A stretch of 64,000 nt of DNA from an uncultured Muribaculaceae bacterium (GTDB lineage: Bacteria > Bacteroidota > Bacteroidia > Bacteroidales > Muribaculaceae): contig CAJOFM010000004.1 of NCBI GenBank assembly GCA_905233915.1, forward strand, positions 186,001 through 250,000, given 5' to 3'. The notes under the pieces are model-generated. The model was not told the DNA's origin and did not search any database. It saw only the letters and a program-made list of their open reading frames with translations. This document shows, piece by piece, positions 43,027 to 51,444 of the stretch. Made by a program: the position numbers and the translations under genes. Position 1 is the first letter of the stretch. Each line of letters opens with the position of its first letter.

Positions 43027-43244
43027 GCAATTTTTTTGGTTTTCTCCTCAGTTTTTTCTCACTAATAGGGCATTTTTAAGTAAAATAGCAGCGATTTTAA
43101 CATCTTCTAATCATTTTTCGACCCTGCACGCGGCAAGCCGGGAGCTCCATAAACACATGAAACAAAGAACAAGAATCCAACAAAACTTTTGTCAATAAAA
43201 CAAAAAAAATGTATAAATTGCGTACAACCTAATGAAAAACGCAG

Positions 43245-43252
43245 TATATTTG
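43245..43252 (+). promoter_or_regulatory. -7 promoter box of nagA
   Basis: TATATTTG matches TAnnTTTG, 30 bases before the ATG at 43282. Confidence 0.6.
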
Positions 43253-43281
43253 CAAGTTGATAAGGATAAAAAAGATTGGGA

Positions 43282-44472
43282 ATGCTGATTCAGATTTATA
43301 ACGGTCATGTGCTCACGCCCGAGGGGTGGATCAACGATGGCTCGGTAGTCATCGAGGACAGCCGCATCAAGGAGGTGAGCAAGAGCAGCCGCCAGCTTGA
43401 GGGCATGGACAAAACCATCGATGCCCACGGCATGCATGTGGTGCCCGGCGGCATTGACCTGCATTGCCATGGTGGCGGTGGCAGCGATTTCCAGGAGTGC
43501 ACACGCGAGGCATTTGACAACATCGCGAGGACGCACCTGAAACATGGCACCACAGCCATCTATGCCACTTTATCCTCATCCCCGATCGATATGATGGAAC
43601 GAGCCTGCCAGACGTGTGACGAAATCATGCGTGAAGGCAACTCCACCATCATGGGCATGCACATGGAGGGTCCTTACTTCAACCCGAGCAAGGCTGGCGC
43701 CCAGATGCCCGAGGTCATCCGCATCCCCGAGGCGAACGAGTACACCCACATCGTCGAGGACTTTGACTGCATGCGTCGCTGGGATACCGCTCCCGAACTC
43801 CCCGGCGCTGTCGAGATGGGCAAGTACATTACCGGTAAGGGCATCGTCGCCGCCATCGGCCACACAGCAGCCGAGTATCCTCAGGTCAAGGCCGCTTGGG
43901 ACGCGGGCTACACCCTCGCCACCCACTTCTACAATGGTATGCCCGGTTTCCACAACGTGCGCGAGTTCAAGCACGCAGGCACCGTCGAGAGCGTCTATCT
44001 GCTCGAGGATATGGCCGTCGAGGTGATTGCCGACGGCATTCATGTGCCCTCCACCCTGCTCAATCTGGTTTACCACATCAAGGGCGTGGAGCGCACCGCC
44101 CTGTGCACCGACGCCCTGGCCGTCACCGACAGCGACAGTGAACACGCATTCGACCCTCGTGTCATCATCGAGGATGGCGTGTGCAAACTGTCGGACCGCA
44201 GCGCACTGGCGGGCAGCATTGCCACGATGGACCGTCTGATCAAGACGATGGTGCGCGTGGTGGAAGTGCCGTTGCAGGACACCGTGCGCATGGCCAGCGA
44301 GACGCCTGCCCGCATCATGGGCATCTATGACCGCAAGGGCTCGCTGCAACGCGGCAAGGATGCCGATATCCTGCTGCTCGATGACGACATCAACCTGCGC
44401 GGCGTCTTCTCGATGGGACAATTTGTCAAGGGCAGCGACCGCATCGCTCCTGCCATCATCGAGAAACGCTAA
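43282..44472 (+). CDS. nagA: N-acetylglucosamine-6-phosphate deacetylase
   Basis: The 396-residue protein is NagA, which removes acetate from GlcNAc-6-phosphate to give glucosamine-6-phosphate, for amino-sugar use and cell-wall recycling. The start is taken as the ATG at 43282 (MLIQIYNGHV), not the TTG six bases upstream. Metal-binding motifs are seen: GGIDLHCHGGGGSDF with His61 and His63, MHMEGPYFNPSKAGAQ with the key Glu, AAIGHTAA, THFYNGM, and the catalytic-Asp region CTDALAV. Closing segments ETPARIMGIYDRKGSLQRGKDADILLLD are standard. It has its own promoter, stands alone, and no nagB is adjacent in this window. Confidence 0.95.
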   Translation: MLIQIYNGHVLTPEGWINDGSVVIEDSRIKEVSKSSRQLEGMDKTIDAHGMHVVPGGIDLHCHGGGGSDFQECTREAFDNIARTHLKHGTTAIYATLSSSPIDMMERACQTCDEIMREGNSTIMGMHMEGPYFNPSKAGAQMPEVIRIPEANEYTHIVEDFDCMRRWDTAPELPGAVEMGKYITGKGIVAAIGHTAAEYPQVKAAWDAGYTLATHFYNGMPGFHNVREFKHAGTVESVYLLEDMAVEVIADGIHVPSTLLNLVYHIKGVERTALCTDALAVTDSDSEHAFDPRVIIEDGVCKLSDRSALAGSIATMDRLIKTMVRVVEVPLQDTVRMASETPARIMGIYDRKGSLQRGKDADILLLDDDINLRGVFSMGQFVKGSDRIAPAIIEKR

Positions 44473-44539
44473 ACCAAGGGTGATGAAACCTGCCCGACAA
44501 CCCAATCTGGAGAAAAATCAAGTTTTTTTTGAGGATAAA

Positions 44540-44571
44540 CTTGCACAGGAACAAAATTGATATTATCTTTG
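44540..44571 (+). promoter_or_regulatory. Promoter of tRNA-His
   Basis: TTGCAC (44541-44546) and TATCTTTG (44564-44571) are spaced as -33/-7 elements, about 32 bases before the tRNA. Confidence 0.65.
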
Positions 44572-44602
44572 CACCCGCGTTTGAAAGAAAACGCTATACA
44601 TG

Positions 44603-44676
<74 letters not shown>

Positions 44677-44683
44677 CGCTTCT

Positions 44684-44727
44684 AAAGAAAGCCTGCACCG
44701 CGCAATGCGATGCAGGCTTTCTTTTTT
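44684..44727 (+). terminator. Rho-independent terminator of tRNA-His
   Basis: AAAGAAAGCCTGCA pairs perfectly with TGCAGGCTTTCTTT, followed by TTT and CCC. The loop and inner stem resemble those of the hairpin at 50719-50767. Confidence 0.9.
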
Positions 44728-44812
44728 CCCCTTGAAAAGCGGCTCGCCGTATACCGCAACTATCATAAAGAAAAACGGTTGGCTTACCACAAAAGCAATC
44801 CAACCGATTAGA

Positions 44813-44847
44813 CCTTGAAAAGACGGGGAATGAGGCTACTCTTCCCC
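44813..44847 (-). terminator. Hairpin terminator overlapping the end of the 44836 gene
   Basis: On the minus strand CGGGGAA pairs with TTCCCCG across the stop codon region, followed by TCTTTTCAAGG. The tail CGTCTTTTCAAGG recurs at 45610-45623 and 48345-48357. Confidence 0.6.
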
Positions 44848-45369
44848 GATGAGTTCTTGCAGACGACGGGTGATATCCTCATCACCGTAGCCTACAGAAT
44901 ATTTACCGCGTATTAATCTGTAAATATGCTCTGTAGCGGCGACTAAGACGATGATCCAGCCAATCACTTTCATAATACCCGAAGCAGAGGAAAAAAAACA
45001 GAAACAAGCAAACCACCCGCAAAATATCAATTGTCCTATCGTCCAGATGATACTTTTGTCTTTAACGTACTTTTTGAACTTGTTCAATAGCTGTTCTGGA
45101 GTGCCGAGACCGTCGATGGTTTTTAAAAAGCTGTGAGATTTTAGAACCCACCAAAGTACATATAAAAATAGCGTCAAGAGGTAAACAAAATCTTCTATTG
45201 TCCAAAGGCGAGAACGCTCAAAAGTTATTACCATTGTCAAAAATATCAGGAAAAGTATCAAGAGAACCGACACAACCCAGAAATGAGTTTTCGCTTTTTT
45301 CTTGCACTTGTCCTTGATAACATCCAGCCACTCTTCTTTCTTAATCAAGTATAAATCTTCCAGTTTCAT
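44836..45369 (-). CDS. Hypothetical small membrane protein
   Basis: The 177-residue protein has an amphipathic N-terminal 25 residues rich in Lys and Glu (LYLIKKEEWLDVIKDKCKKK), then four hydrophobic segments at about residues 30-48 (FWVVSVLLILFLIFLTMVI), 58-80 (FVYLLTLFLYVLWWVL), 110-130 (IIWTIGQLIFCGWFACFCFF) and 135-150 (IMKVIGWIIVLVAATEHIYR), and a polar tail. No family is recognised. It is AT-rich and lies just behind the tRNA-His terminator, on the opposite strand, with its own promoter box at 45426-45433. It has the look of strain-variable material located next to a tRNA gene; no integrase is present. Confidence 0.65.
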   Translation of the reverse strand: MKLEDLYLIKKEEWLDVIKDKCKKKAKTHFWVVSVLLILFLIFLTMVITFERSRLWTIEDFVYLLTLFLYVLWWVLKSHSFLKTIDGLGTPEQLLNKFKKYVKDKSIIWTIGQLIFCGWFACFCFFSSASGIMKVIGWIIVLVAATEHIYRLIRGKYSVGYGDEDITRRLQELIGEE

Positions 45370-45425
45370 AATGATATGTTGTTAAAATGATTCGTGTGGC
45401 AATCAAACTTATTAATCTTTTATCG

Positions 45426-45433
45426 CAAATATA
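45426..45433 (-). promoter_or_regulatory. -7 promoter box of the small membrane protein gene
   Basis: The complement reads TATATTTG, 57 bases before the start. Confidence 0.5.
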
Positions 45434-45739
45434 GCCACTTTTCTTCTAATGACAACTATAAAGAACAGAAATTGATTAAAAACAGTAAATTGTGTATCAA
45501 GTTTTGTATCAAGTAACACTTCATTTTTTCTTCTATTACGATACTTTGTTGTTAGGCACTATTCGATCCGACATTTATGATTTTGGTATAACTTCTTCAA
45601 CCAACTATGCCTTGAAAAGACGGGACCTGCGTTAGTTCTGAGAATGATACCAAATGCAAAAAATAAGGCATATTTGATACTTTTTCATCGGCTCATGCGT
45701 TTATATTTTAGAGACAAACAAATACCTGAAAAATTGATT
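45434..45739. other. AT-rich 306-base spacer
   Basis: No gene is seen. It holds a 12-base-period direct repeat of TGTATCAAGT (45493 and 45505) and a segment at 45593-45625 (ending CCTTGAAAAGACGGGA) that is repeated in part at 48325-48357 and 44813-44829. No clear TAnnTTTG box precedes the 45740 gene. Confidence 0.5.
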
Positions 45740-48040
45740 ATGAGGCGCCATTTAAGTTTCGTTGTGATTCTCCTGATGTGCATAACAGCGGTGGCACAGG
45801 ACTATTCTTTCGCATCGGAAGAAAGTATAGTAGCTGAACCTGACACTATTCCTGTTGCATCGACCACCGATAGCGATGACTGGGTCAACGACTCGCTACT
45901 GAATGTGTTTGATAACATCCAGCTCAAGGATGTGGAGGTTACTGCTCAGAAGCAGCTCATTAAGCAGGAGGTGGACCGCATAGGCTACAATATCGAGGCC
46001 GACCCCGACAGCAAGACCAATACCGTCATGAAAATGTTGCGCAAGGTGCCCCTGGTTACCGTAGATGCCAACGATGAGATTCGCGTCAACGGGCAGACCA
46101 GTTTCAAGATTTTCCGCAACGGGCATCCAGACCCGTCGCTCTCCAACAATCCCAAGGATATTCTCAAGGCAATGCCAGCCAGCAGCGTGAAGCGTATCGA
46201 GGTCATCACCGAGCCGGGTGCCAAATATGATGCAGAGGGGACAACCGTCATCTTGAACATTGTCATGGCCGATAACTCGACCCTGAAGGGAGTCTCGGGC
46301 ATGGCAAGTGCCAATGCAGACAATATGGGTTATCTGGGAGGTTCGATAGACCTGACTACGCAGCTCGACAAGGTGGTGATATCAGTGGATTATGGCATTA
46401 ATCACGGTGTTGGACACGACGATGAGAGCACCAGCTCGTCCTTGAACCATTACAAGGAGAGTGGGGCTGAGCTGGTGAGTGATGGCACCGATAAAACGGA
46501 CAAGATGACGTCTCAATACGGCTACTTGAGCGCCAGCTGGGAGCCCGACACGCTGAACCTCGTATCCATGTCGTTGGGCGGACATATCTATGACTTCAGC
46601 GATAAAGCCTTTTCCACGAATTTGATGCGTGACGCCGCTGGGCAGACCATCTATAGCTATGGCATTGACAATCACGACCATTATGAGGGTTATAGCATGA
46701 GCACCCGCTTGGATTATCAGCGCAGCACGCGCCTCAAGGGCGAGACTATCACGCTGAGTTACATGCTCAGTGCTCAACACAGCGAGAACAAGGACAAATC
46801 GTTGTACACCGAGCCTTTCAATTTGCCAGTGCCTTATAATGGTGTGGATCAGAAGGACAAGCAGGACTTTGACGAGCACACTGTCCAGCTCGACTGGACG
46901 CGTCCTTTTGCCGAGAAGAAACATACCATCGAAACCGGAGTCAAGTACATCTACCGCATGAGCCGCAGCCACAGCATGATTGACTATCTGGACATCGAGG
47001 ATGACATGGACATGCGTTTCAAGCACGTGACTCAGGTGGGCGCTGCTTATGTAAGATATACCTTTACCAGTGGCCAGTGGTCGGTGCGTGCAGGTCTGCG
47101 TTATGAGCACAGTTACATGCGTGCGTCCTATCCCGACGGTACTCAGGAGGCTTTTGATGCGCAGTTCGATGACGTAGTGCCTAGTGCCAACCTGCGTTAT
47201 AAGATCGATGATGCCAACAGCCTCAAGTTCTCCTATGCTACCAGCATCAACCGCCCGAGCATCTACTACTTGAATCCCGCCATTGTCGAGAGTCCGACAA
47301 GCCGCTCCTATGGCAATACCGACCTGGGTAGCGTGCATTATCACTCGATGAGCATGACTTTCATGCATGTGGGATCGAAGTTCACTTTCAATGTCACGCC
47401 GCAATTCTCTTTAAGCAATAACGGAATCGGCTCAGTAAAGTGGGCCGATGGTCTGGTTCAGGTATCCACCTATGCCAACACATTAAAGAGGCGTTCAGGC
47501 TATCTGTCGGCTTACGTGCAGTGGATGGCGCACGAGAAGACCAATATCATGCTCAATGGCTCGGTCGGCTATAACTACTTCAAGAGCAAAGAGTTGAATC
47601 TGAAGAATGATGGTTTTAGCCATAACCTTTATGTTAACGTGACCCAGTATCTGCCATGGAGCCTGGAACTCACAGGCTATGCAGGCATGTGGGGCGGAGG
47701 CACCTATGACGTGTATGGGCACCGCTCGAGCACGTCGTTCTCCCATGGATTTGGCTTGCAGCGTTCGTTCTTGAGCGAAGAGCGCCTAACGGTTCAGCTC
47801 TCGGCAAGTAACCCGTTCAAAAAGTACACCAAGTATTCGCAAAGCATAGACCAGGGCGATGTGACTGGATGGTCGAGAGGTAGATATCTACAGCGCAGCT
47901 TCGACATCTCGGTCAGCTTCCGCTTCGGTTCGCTCAAGGCATCGGTGAAGAGAGCAAAAAACTCCATTCAGAACGACGACCTCATGGGCAGCGACAACTC
48001 CGGCGGCTCATCAAGCGGTGGCGGTAAAGGCGGCCATTAA
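45740..48040 (+). CDS. Outer-membrane beta-barrel protein (TonB-receptor-like, PF14905 type)
   Basis: The start is placed at 45740 (MRRHLSFVVILLMCITAVAQ, signal peptide). The 766-residue protein has a plug-like domain at about residues 50-165 (LKDVEVTAQKQLIKQEVDRIGYNI, LRKVPLVTVDANDEIRVNGQ, SVKRIEVITEPGAKYDAEGT) and a barrel of the outer-membrane beta-barrel family 3, ending in RSFDISVSFRFGSLKASVKRAK. It lacks the CarboxypepD-like N-terminal domain of its relative at 33982. A Gly/Ser-rich tail follows the last strand, which is unusual since barrels normally end in an aromatic residue. The transported substrate is unknown. No partner lipoprotein is adjacent in the same direction. Confidence 0.85.
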   Translation: MRRHLSFVVILLMCITAVAQDYSFASEESIVAEPDTIPVASTTDSDDWVNDSLLNVFDNIQLKDVEVTAQKQLIKQEVDRIGYNIEADPDSKTNTVMKMLRKVPLVTVDANDEIRVNGQTSFKIFRNGHPDPSLSNNPKDILKAMPASSVKRIEVITEPGAKYDAEGTTVILNIVMADNSTLKGVSGMASANADNMGYLGGSIDLTTQLDKVVISVDYGINHGVGHDDESTSSSLNHYKESGAELVSDGTDKTDKMTSQYGYLSASWEPDTLNLVSMSLGGHIYDFSDKAFSTNLMRDAAGQTIYSYGIDNHDHYEGYSMSTRLDYQRSTRLKGETITLSYMLSAQHSENKDKSLYTEPFNLPVPYNGVDQKDKQDFDEHTVQLDWTRPFAEKKHTIETGVKYIYRMSRSHSMIDYLDIEDDMDMRFKHVTQVGAAYVRYTFTSGQWSVRAGLRYEHSYMRASYPDGTQEAFDAQFDDVVPSANLRYKIDDANSLKFSYATSINRPSIYYLNPAIVESPTSRSYGNTDLGSVHYHSMSMTFMHVGSKFTFNVTPQFSLSNNGIGSVKWADGLVQVSTYANTLKRRSGYLSAYVQWMAHEKTNIMLNGSVGYNYFKSKELNLKNDGFSHNLYVNVTQYLPWSLELTGYAGMWGGGTYDVYGHRSSTSFSHGFGLQRSFLSEERLTVQLSASNPFKKYTKYSQSIDQGDVTGWSRGRYLQRSFDISVSFRFGSLKASVKRAKNSIQNDDLMGSDNSGGSSSGGGKGGH

Positions 48041-48086
48041 CACACTCGCTGCGCTCGCAGTTTAGAGTACTTCCTGTTGAGGGGAG

Positions 48087-48134
48087 TGAAGTGCACCCCA
48101 AAAGTCTTGTGTCTAACTTTTGGGGTGCACTTCA
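48087..48134. repeat. Perfect 19-base inverted repeat after the barrel gene
   Basis: Arms 48087-48105 and 48116-48134 (TGAAGTGCACCCCAAAAGT and its complement) pair without mismatch around CTTGTGTCTA. It follows the barrel stop by 47 bases and could be its terminator. The sequence also looks like abutted ends of an IS3-family insertion sequence (TG...CA ends), which would make it an excision scar; this is inference. Confidence 0.65.
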
Positions 48135-48365
48135 TTTATCTTTCAGTAAAACAGGCAAGGATTGCGAAATTTCGCTAAACACTCATTTTCTTTTAGATTT
48201 CGGTGATTTTGATAAATCGTTCTCGCTCGACAATGCTTATGCAAGCCTGGCATTACGTTCACTTAATCACGTTTTTATTGTTCATGAGGCACTGGTACTC
48301 GCTCTGACTATTATAATTTTGGAAAAGTTGCTCAACCGCCTGTGCCTTGAAAAGACGTTGTTATA
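48135..48365. other. Repeat-bearing spacer without a gene
   Basis: Two diverged segments found elsewhere lie here. The segment 48169-48210 resembles 50647-50689 (upstream of the C69 peptidase gene), and 48272-48308 resembles 48890-48926 (both contain TTTATTGTTCATGAG and GTACTCG). The 48345-48357 copy of CCTTGAAAAGACG is also here. Confidence 0.5.
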
Positions 48366-48803
48366 TCAGTTATTGTCTATTTTGCTGTCTTTCTTGAAAC
48401 GGGCCATTTCCTCTTTGGAATCAGTTTTATACCAAACCATTTCGGTTTTTGTGAGTTTGTGGATGTCACACTCGATATAAATCTTGGTTTGCCCATCATG
48501 TTCCTTGCCAGTGAAGATGTTCATGTGTGCTGTTTCACCAACTCGGTAATGAAGGTCAGTAACCGTCCATCCTTCATCAGGCCAATTTGATTTATAAAGC
48601 TCAATTCGCCCAGAATAAGAAGTTTCGGGATAGAACACATATTTAACGACACTCGCATCTTGTATTCTACTATCGAATACTTGTGTCCAAATGCCCTCAA
48701 GTTTACTTGAGTCAAAACTCTTGACATCATCGTCACCGCATGATGCCAAGGTGAACAATGTGAACAGTATTAGGATAAAACCTAAAAACTTTAATTTTCT
48801 CAT
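48366..48803 (-). CDS. Hypothetical lipoprotein
   Basis: The 145-residue protein has a lipoprotein signal peptide with the lipobox LASC (Cys22) followed by GDDD; Asp residues just after the Cys fit Bacteroidales lipoproteins. The mature part is beta-rich (IWTQVFDSRIQDASVVKYVFYPE, LHYRVGETAHMNIFTG, KIYIECDIHKLTKTEMVWYK), consistent with a small lipocalin-like fold, but no family is recognised. It is AT-rich. Imperfect direct copies of a 37-base segment flank it (48272-48308 and 48890-48926), which hints at insertion as a unit. It is alone on its strand between a barrel gene and a dipeptidase gene. Confidence 0.7.
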   Translation of the reverse strand: MRKLKFLGFILILFTLFTLASCGDDDVKSFDSSKLEGIWTQVFDSRIQDASVVKYVFYPETSYSGRIELYKSNWPDEGWTVTDLHYRVGETAHMNIFTGKEHDGQTKIYIECDIHKLTKTEMVWYKTDSKEEMARFKKDSKIDNN

Positions 48804-48956
48804 ATTATTACCCTTGTTTACATATTTAATACTACTGATTAACGTAGGGTAAATGCGATTATTATGCTACTTGCGTTTATTTTTCGATGTTTTATTGTTC
48901 ATGAGACGGTAGTACTCGTTTTCAGCTTTTTGCTTTCCCGCTCAGTCTTCTCACAT

Positions 48957-50609
48957 TTACAGGGACTTGATGTCTCCAGCGCTTTCGGGCATCAGGTAAC
49001 GGGTTCCGGTGTCCTTGCTGATCTGCTCACGGAACTGCTGGTCATAGCCGGGTGTAGTATAGCGTCCCGGAACGACGACACCATTCTCTGAAGGTTTCAT
49101 GATCTGGTCGTTATGCTTCACGGCGATGAGGCGGAAGAGTTTGTCCCAACGCTGCATCATCCGAGCGGTGTAGGCGGCACTCTTGGTGGTAAGGTAGCTG
49201 ACGCGCTCTCGCTTGGTGAGCGGCTCGATGTCTTTCAATACCTGCGCCTGATCGGCAGCGTAGAAGTCCTCCAACTCCTGCTGCGCCTCACGCAGGTCGC
49301 CAATCATGACGCTGTAGCGCGGATAAATCATGTTGGCCACCAGATTGTTCAACCAGAAGGCGCTGTGCTCGCTGAACTCGTTGTTCACGTTATTCTCGCG
49401 ACGGAAGGCTTCGGGCACCTCATTCACGCAGCAGTACACAGGCACATAGGCTATCATGTTGGCATCGTCGCAGTTGAAGTACATGATGCCTCCCACCTCA
49501 TCGGGCAGCCAGCTGCGAAGCTGTGACACAAGCGTGAAGCCCGACTGCGGCGTGCCGATGGCACGCTCACGGAAATAACTCTTTCCATCGACTTCCCAGT
49601 TCATGGGCATCGGACGGTAAGGTGAGCTCCACGGTCCTGCGCTCATGTCGGCCGTCATGTCAAGCGGAGTGCCCTCGAAATGGTCGCGCATGTCATTCAT
49701 GATGTCACGCACCGACACTTTCTTGTCGGGCTTGATATAGAGCGGCAAATGGTCGCAAACGTCATGCTGGCCGTTGATGTAGGGCAGGTACTTGTCCATC
49801 TCGGCCTTGTCGTAGTGGTGGCGGAAGAAGCTCCACACACGGGCATCGGCATAGCGCACTTTGGAGAAGGAGATAGGGCAATAGGCATCGCGGAAGCTGA
49901 AGTCCGCATCCTTGCCACTGAAGTAGCCTTTCTCACGTGCGAAGGAAATCACGTCCTTGGAATACAGGCAGTTCTTGGGGTCCTTCAACGGGAACTGGCG
50001 TATGCGGGAGAGATTGGCATGAGCACAGATGCAGTCGTCGGGGATGCGGACGGCCACCCACACGGCACCTTTCACACCCGGACCCTTGCCCATGATTTCG
50101 AGAATCCAAGCCTCACTCTTGTCGCACACGGTGATCGTCTCACCCGTGCTGTTGTAACCATACTCCTGCAAGAGGTCGGTCATGATGATAATCGCCTCAC
50201 GGGCCGTAGCAGCTCGCTCCAGCCCCAGATGCATCATGGTGAAATAGTCGAGCCATCCTTCAGGATTCTGCAGCTCCAGCCGGCCATCGAAGGTGGTTTC
50301 CACGATGCACACCTGTTTCTCATTGATGTTGCCGATGACGTCATAGGTGTATTCCACTTGAGGGATATAGCCTCTCACGGGTCCACGGCCCCACTCACGG
50401 ATGGCAATCTTCTCGCCTTTATCATGCCTGCCGCCAGGAGTGCGCGACAGGGAGCCGGCGAAGCCATAGCCATCACAATTATAGGTACAAATCACAGAGC
50501 CATCGGCCGAGGCTGCCTTACCAACGATGAGGTTGGTACATGCCCATGACGGAGTGGCTGCCAGCGCCAAGGTCGCCACGAGGGAAAAGAGAAATCGCAT
50601 TGCTTTCAT
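48957..50609 (-). CDS. C69-family dipeptidase, exported
   Basis: The start is placed at 50609 (MKAMRFLFSLVATLALAATPSWA), a signal peptide. Cleavage before Cys24 would expose CTNLIVGKAASADGSV, the N-terminal nucleophile motif of peptidase family C69 (dipeptidase A). Further family signs are CTYNCDGYGFAGSL, WGRGPVRGYIPQVEYTYDVIGNINEKQV, and WAICEIMGKG-like AWILEIMGKGPGVKGAVWVAVRIPDD. The 550-residue length is normal for Bacteroidales members, which act in the periplasm or outside and hydrolyse dipeptides. A promoter box is at 50633-50640, and it appears monocistronic. The spacer after its stop holds a copy of a flanking repeat of the lipoprotein gene. Confidence 0.92.
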   Translation of the reverse strand: MKAMRFLFSLVATLALAATPSWACTNLIVGKAASADGSVICTYNCDGYGFAGSLSRTPGGRHDKGEKIAIREWGRGPVRGYIPQVEYTYDVIGNINEKQVCIVETTFDGRLELQNPEGWLDYFTMMHLGLERAATAREAIIIMTDLLQEYGYNSTGETITVCDKSEAWILEIMGKGPGVKGAVWVAVRIPDDCICAHANLSRIRQFPLKDPKNCLYSKDVISFAREKGYFSGKDADFSFRDAYCPISFSKVRYADARVWSFFRHHYDKAEMDKYLPYINGQHDVCDHLPLYIKPDKKVSVRDIMNDMRDHFEGTPLDMTADMSAGPWSSPYRPMPMNWEVDGKSYFRERAIGTPQSGFTLVSQLRSWLPDEVGGIMYFNCDDANMIAYVPVYCCVNEVPEAFRRENNVNNEFSEHSAFWLNNLVANMIYPRYSVMIGDLREAQQELEDFYAADQAQVLKDIEPLTKRERVSYLTTKSAAYTARMMQRWDKLFRLIAVKHNDQIMKPSENGVVVPGRYTTPGYDQQFREQISKDTGTRYLMPESAGDIKSL

Positions 50610-50632
50610 AATTGTCGTTTTTTCTATAGGCA

Positions 50633-50640
50633 CAAAGGTA
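50633..50640 (-). promoter_or_regulatory. -7 promoter box of the C69 dipeptidase gene
   Basis: The complement reads TACCTTTG, 24 bases before the start. A 42-base segment just upstream (50647-50689) is repeated in diverged form at 48169-48210. Confidence 0.7.
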
Positions 50641-50718
50641 ACGATTATTTCGTTAAACACTTCATTTTCTTTTAATTTTCAGTGGTTTATTGTACACCCC
50701 ATTCCCCCTGAATGGCCT

Positions 50719-50767
50719 ATTACAGCAAGACCTGCATTGCGCATGGCAGTGCAGGTCTTGTTGTAAT
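50719..50767 (-). terminator. Long hairpin terminator of the 50784 ompH-like gene
   Basis: ATTACAGCAAGACCTGCA (50719-50736) pairs with TGCAGGTCTTGTTGTAAT (50750-50767) with one mismatch, 16 bases after the stop. No strong T tract follows. The CCTGCA core and loop resemble the tRNA-His terminator. Confidence 0.7.
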
Positions 50768-50783
50768 GCTGTGAAACTAAAGC

Positions 50784-51290
50784 TCACTCGAGACCCAGGA
50801 TGGCCTTGACCACCGGAGTGAGGTCGATGGTTGCGGGGCCGGTATAGGCAACCGGAGTAACGGCGGTGTCCAGCACCAGGTCGAAGGCTCCTTGCTCGCC
50901 GGCGGTGCGGATAGCGGCCTGAACTCTGTCGGTGATGGGCTTGGTGAGCGAGGCACGGCGTGCGGCAATGTCATCGGCTGCACGACGCTCAAACTCGCGC
51001 ATCTTCTTGTCGCTCTCCTGCAACTCGTGCACACGGCGCTCCCTGATGGTCTCGGGGGTGGAGGGGTCGGCGGCTACCGTCTGGTAGTCGGCGTACTTCT
51101 TATCAAACTCCTGCTGCAGCAATTCATACTCGGCATGATACCTGTCGCTCACAACCTTGAGCTGGGCCTCGGCGGCAGCCTTCTCGGGCATGAGGTCAAA
51201 CAGTTGCTGCGAATTCACAATGCCTATTCTGGCCTGAGCCATAAGCATGAGCGGCAACATGGCCGCAACAATCATGAGAATGCGTTTCAT
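50784..51290 (-). CDS. OmpH/Skp-family periplasmic chaperone (third paralogue)
   Basis: The 168-residue protein has a signal peptide (ending LMAQA) and the OmpH/Skp layout: a short strand (RIGIVNSQQLFDLMPEKAAAEAQL) at about residues 21-44, a long helical arm (residues 45-115, with DRYHAEYELLQQEFDKKYADYQ and ERRVHELQESDKKMREFERRAAD) and a return strand FDLVLDTAVTPVAYTGP. Skp-type proteins hold unfolded outer-membrane proteins on the way to BamA. It is the third such gene in a row but is separated from the others by a terminator (51379-51424) and has its own promoter box (51335-51342), so it can be expressed apart from the bamA operon. Confidence 0.9.
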   Translation of the reverse strand: MKRILMIVAAMLPLMLMAQARIGIVNSQQLFDLMPEKAAAEAQLKVVSDRYHAEYELLQQEFDKKYADYQTVAADPSTPETIRERRVHELQESDKKMREFERRAADDIAARRASLTKPITDRVQAAIRTAGEQGAFDLVLDTAVTPVAYTGPATIDLTPVVKAILGLE

Positions 51291-51334
51291 ATCTTTTCAA
51301 TCAGTTTGCTACACATTAATTTAATTATGGGAAG

Positions 51335-51342
51335 CAAAGGTA
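51335..51342 (-). promoter_or_regulatory. -7 promoter box of the third ompH-like gene
   Basis: The complement reads TACCTTTG, 45 bases before the start at 51290. Confidence 0.65.
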
Positions 51343-51378
51343 GAGACTTTTTTTGGTTCTTGCACGATGTTGGCGGTG

Positions 51379-51424
51379 AAAAAAATGAAATCCCCTTGCT
51401 GGCATGAGGCCTGCAGGGGGATTT
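51379..51424 (-). terminator. Rho-independent terminator at the end of the bamA operon
   Basis: AAATCCCCTTGC (51388-51399) pairs with GCAGGGGGATTT (51413-51424) with one G-T pair; on the minus strand a run of seven T follows (51379-51385). It lies 20 bases after the second ompH-like stop. Confidence 0.88.
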
Positions 51425-51444
51425 GCATCTTATTAATCGTGATA

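Noticed and set aside
45493..45514. Direct repeat TGTATCAAGT as a recombinase attachment core
   Set aside because: Only two short copies 12 bases apart and no recombinase gene; not enough to claim an attachment site.
48091..48480. 129-codon plus-strand open frame beginning inside the 19-base inverted repeat
   Set aside because: It runs through a spacer made of repeats and into the antisense of the lipoprotein gene, and has no recognisable feature.
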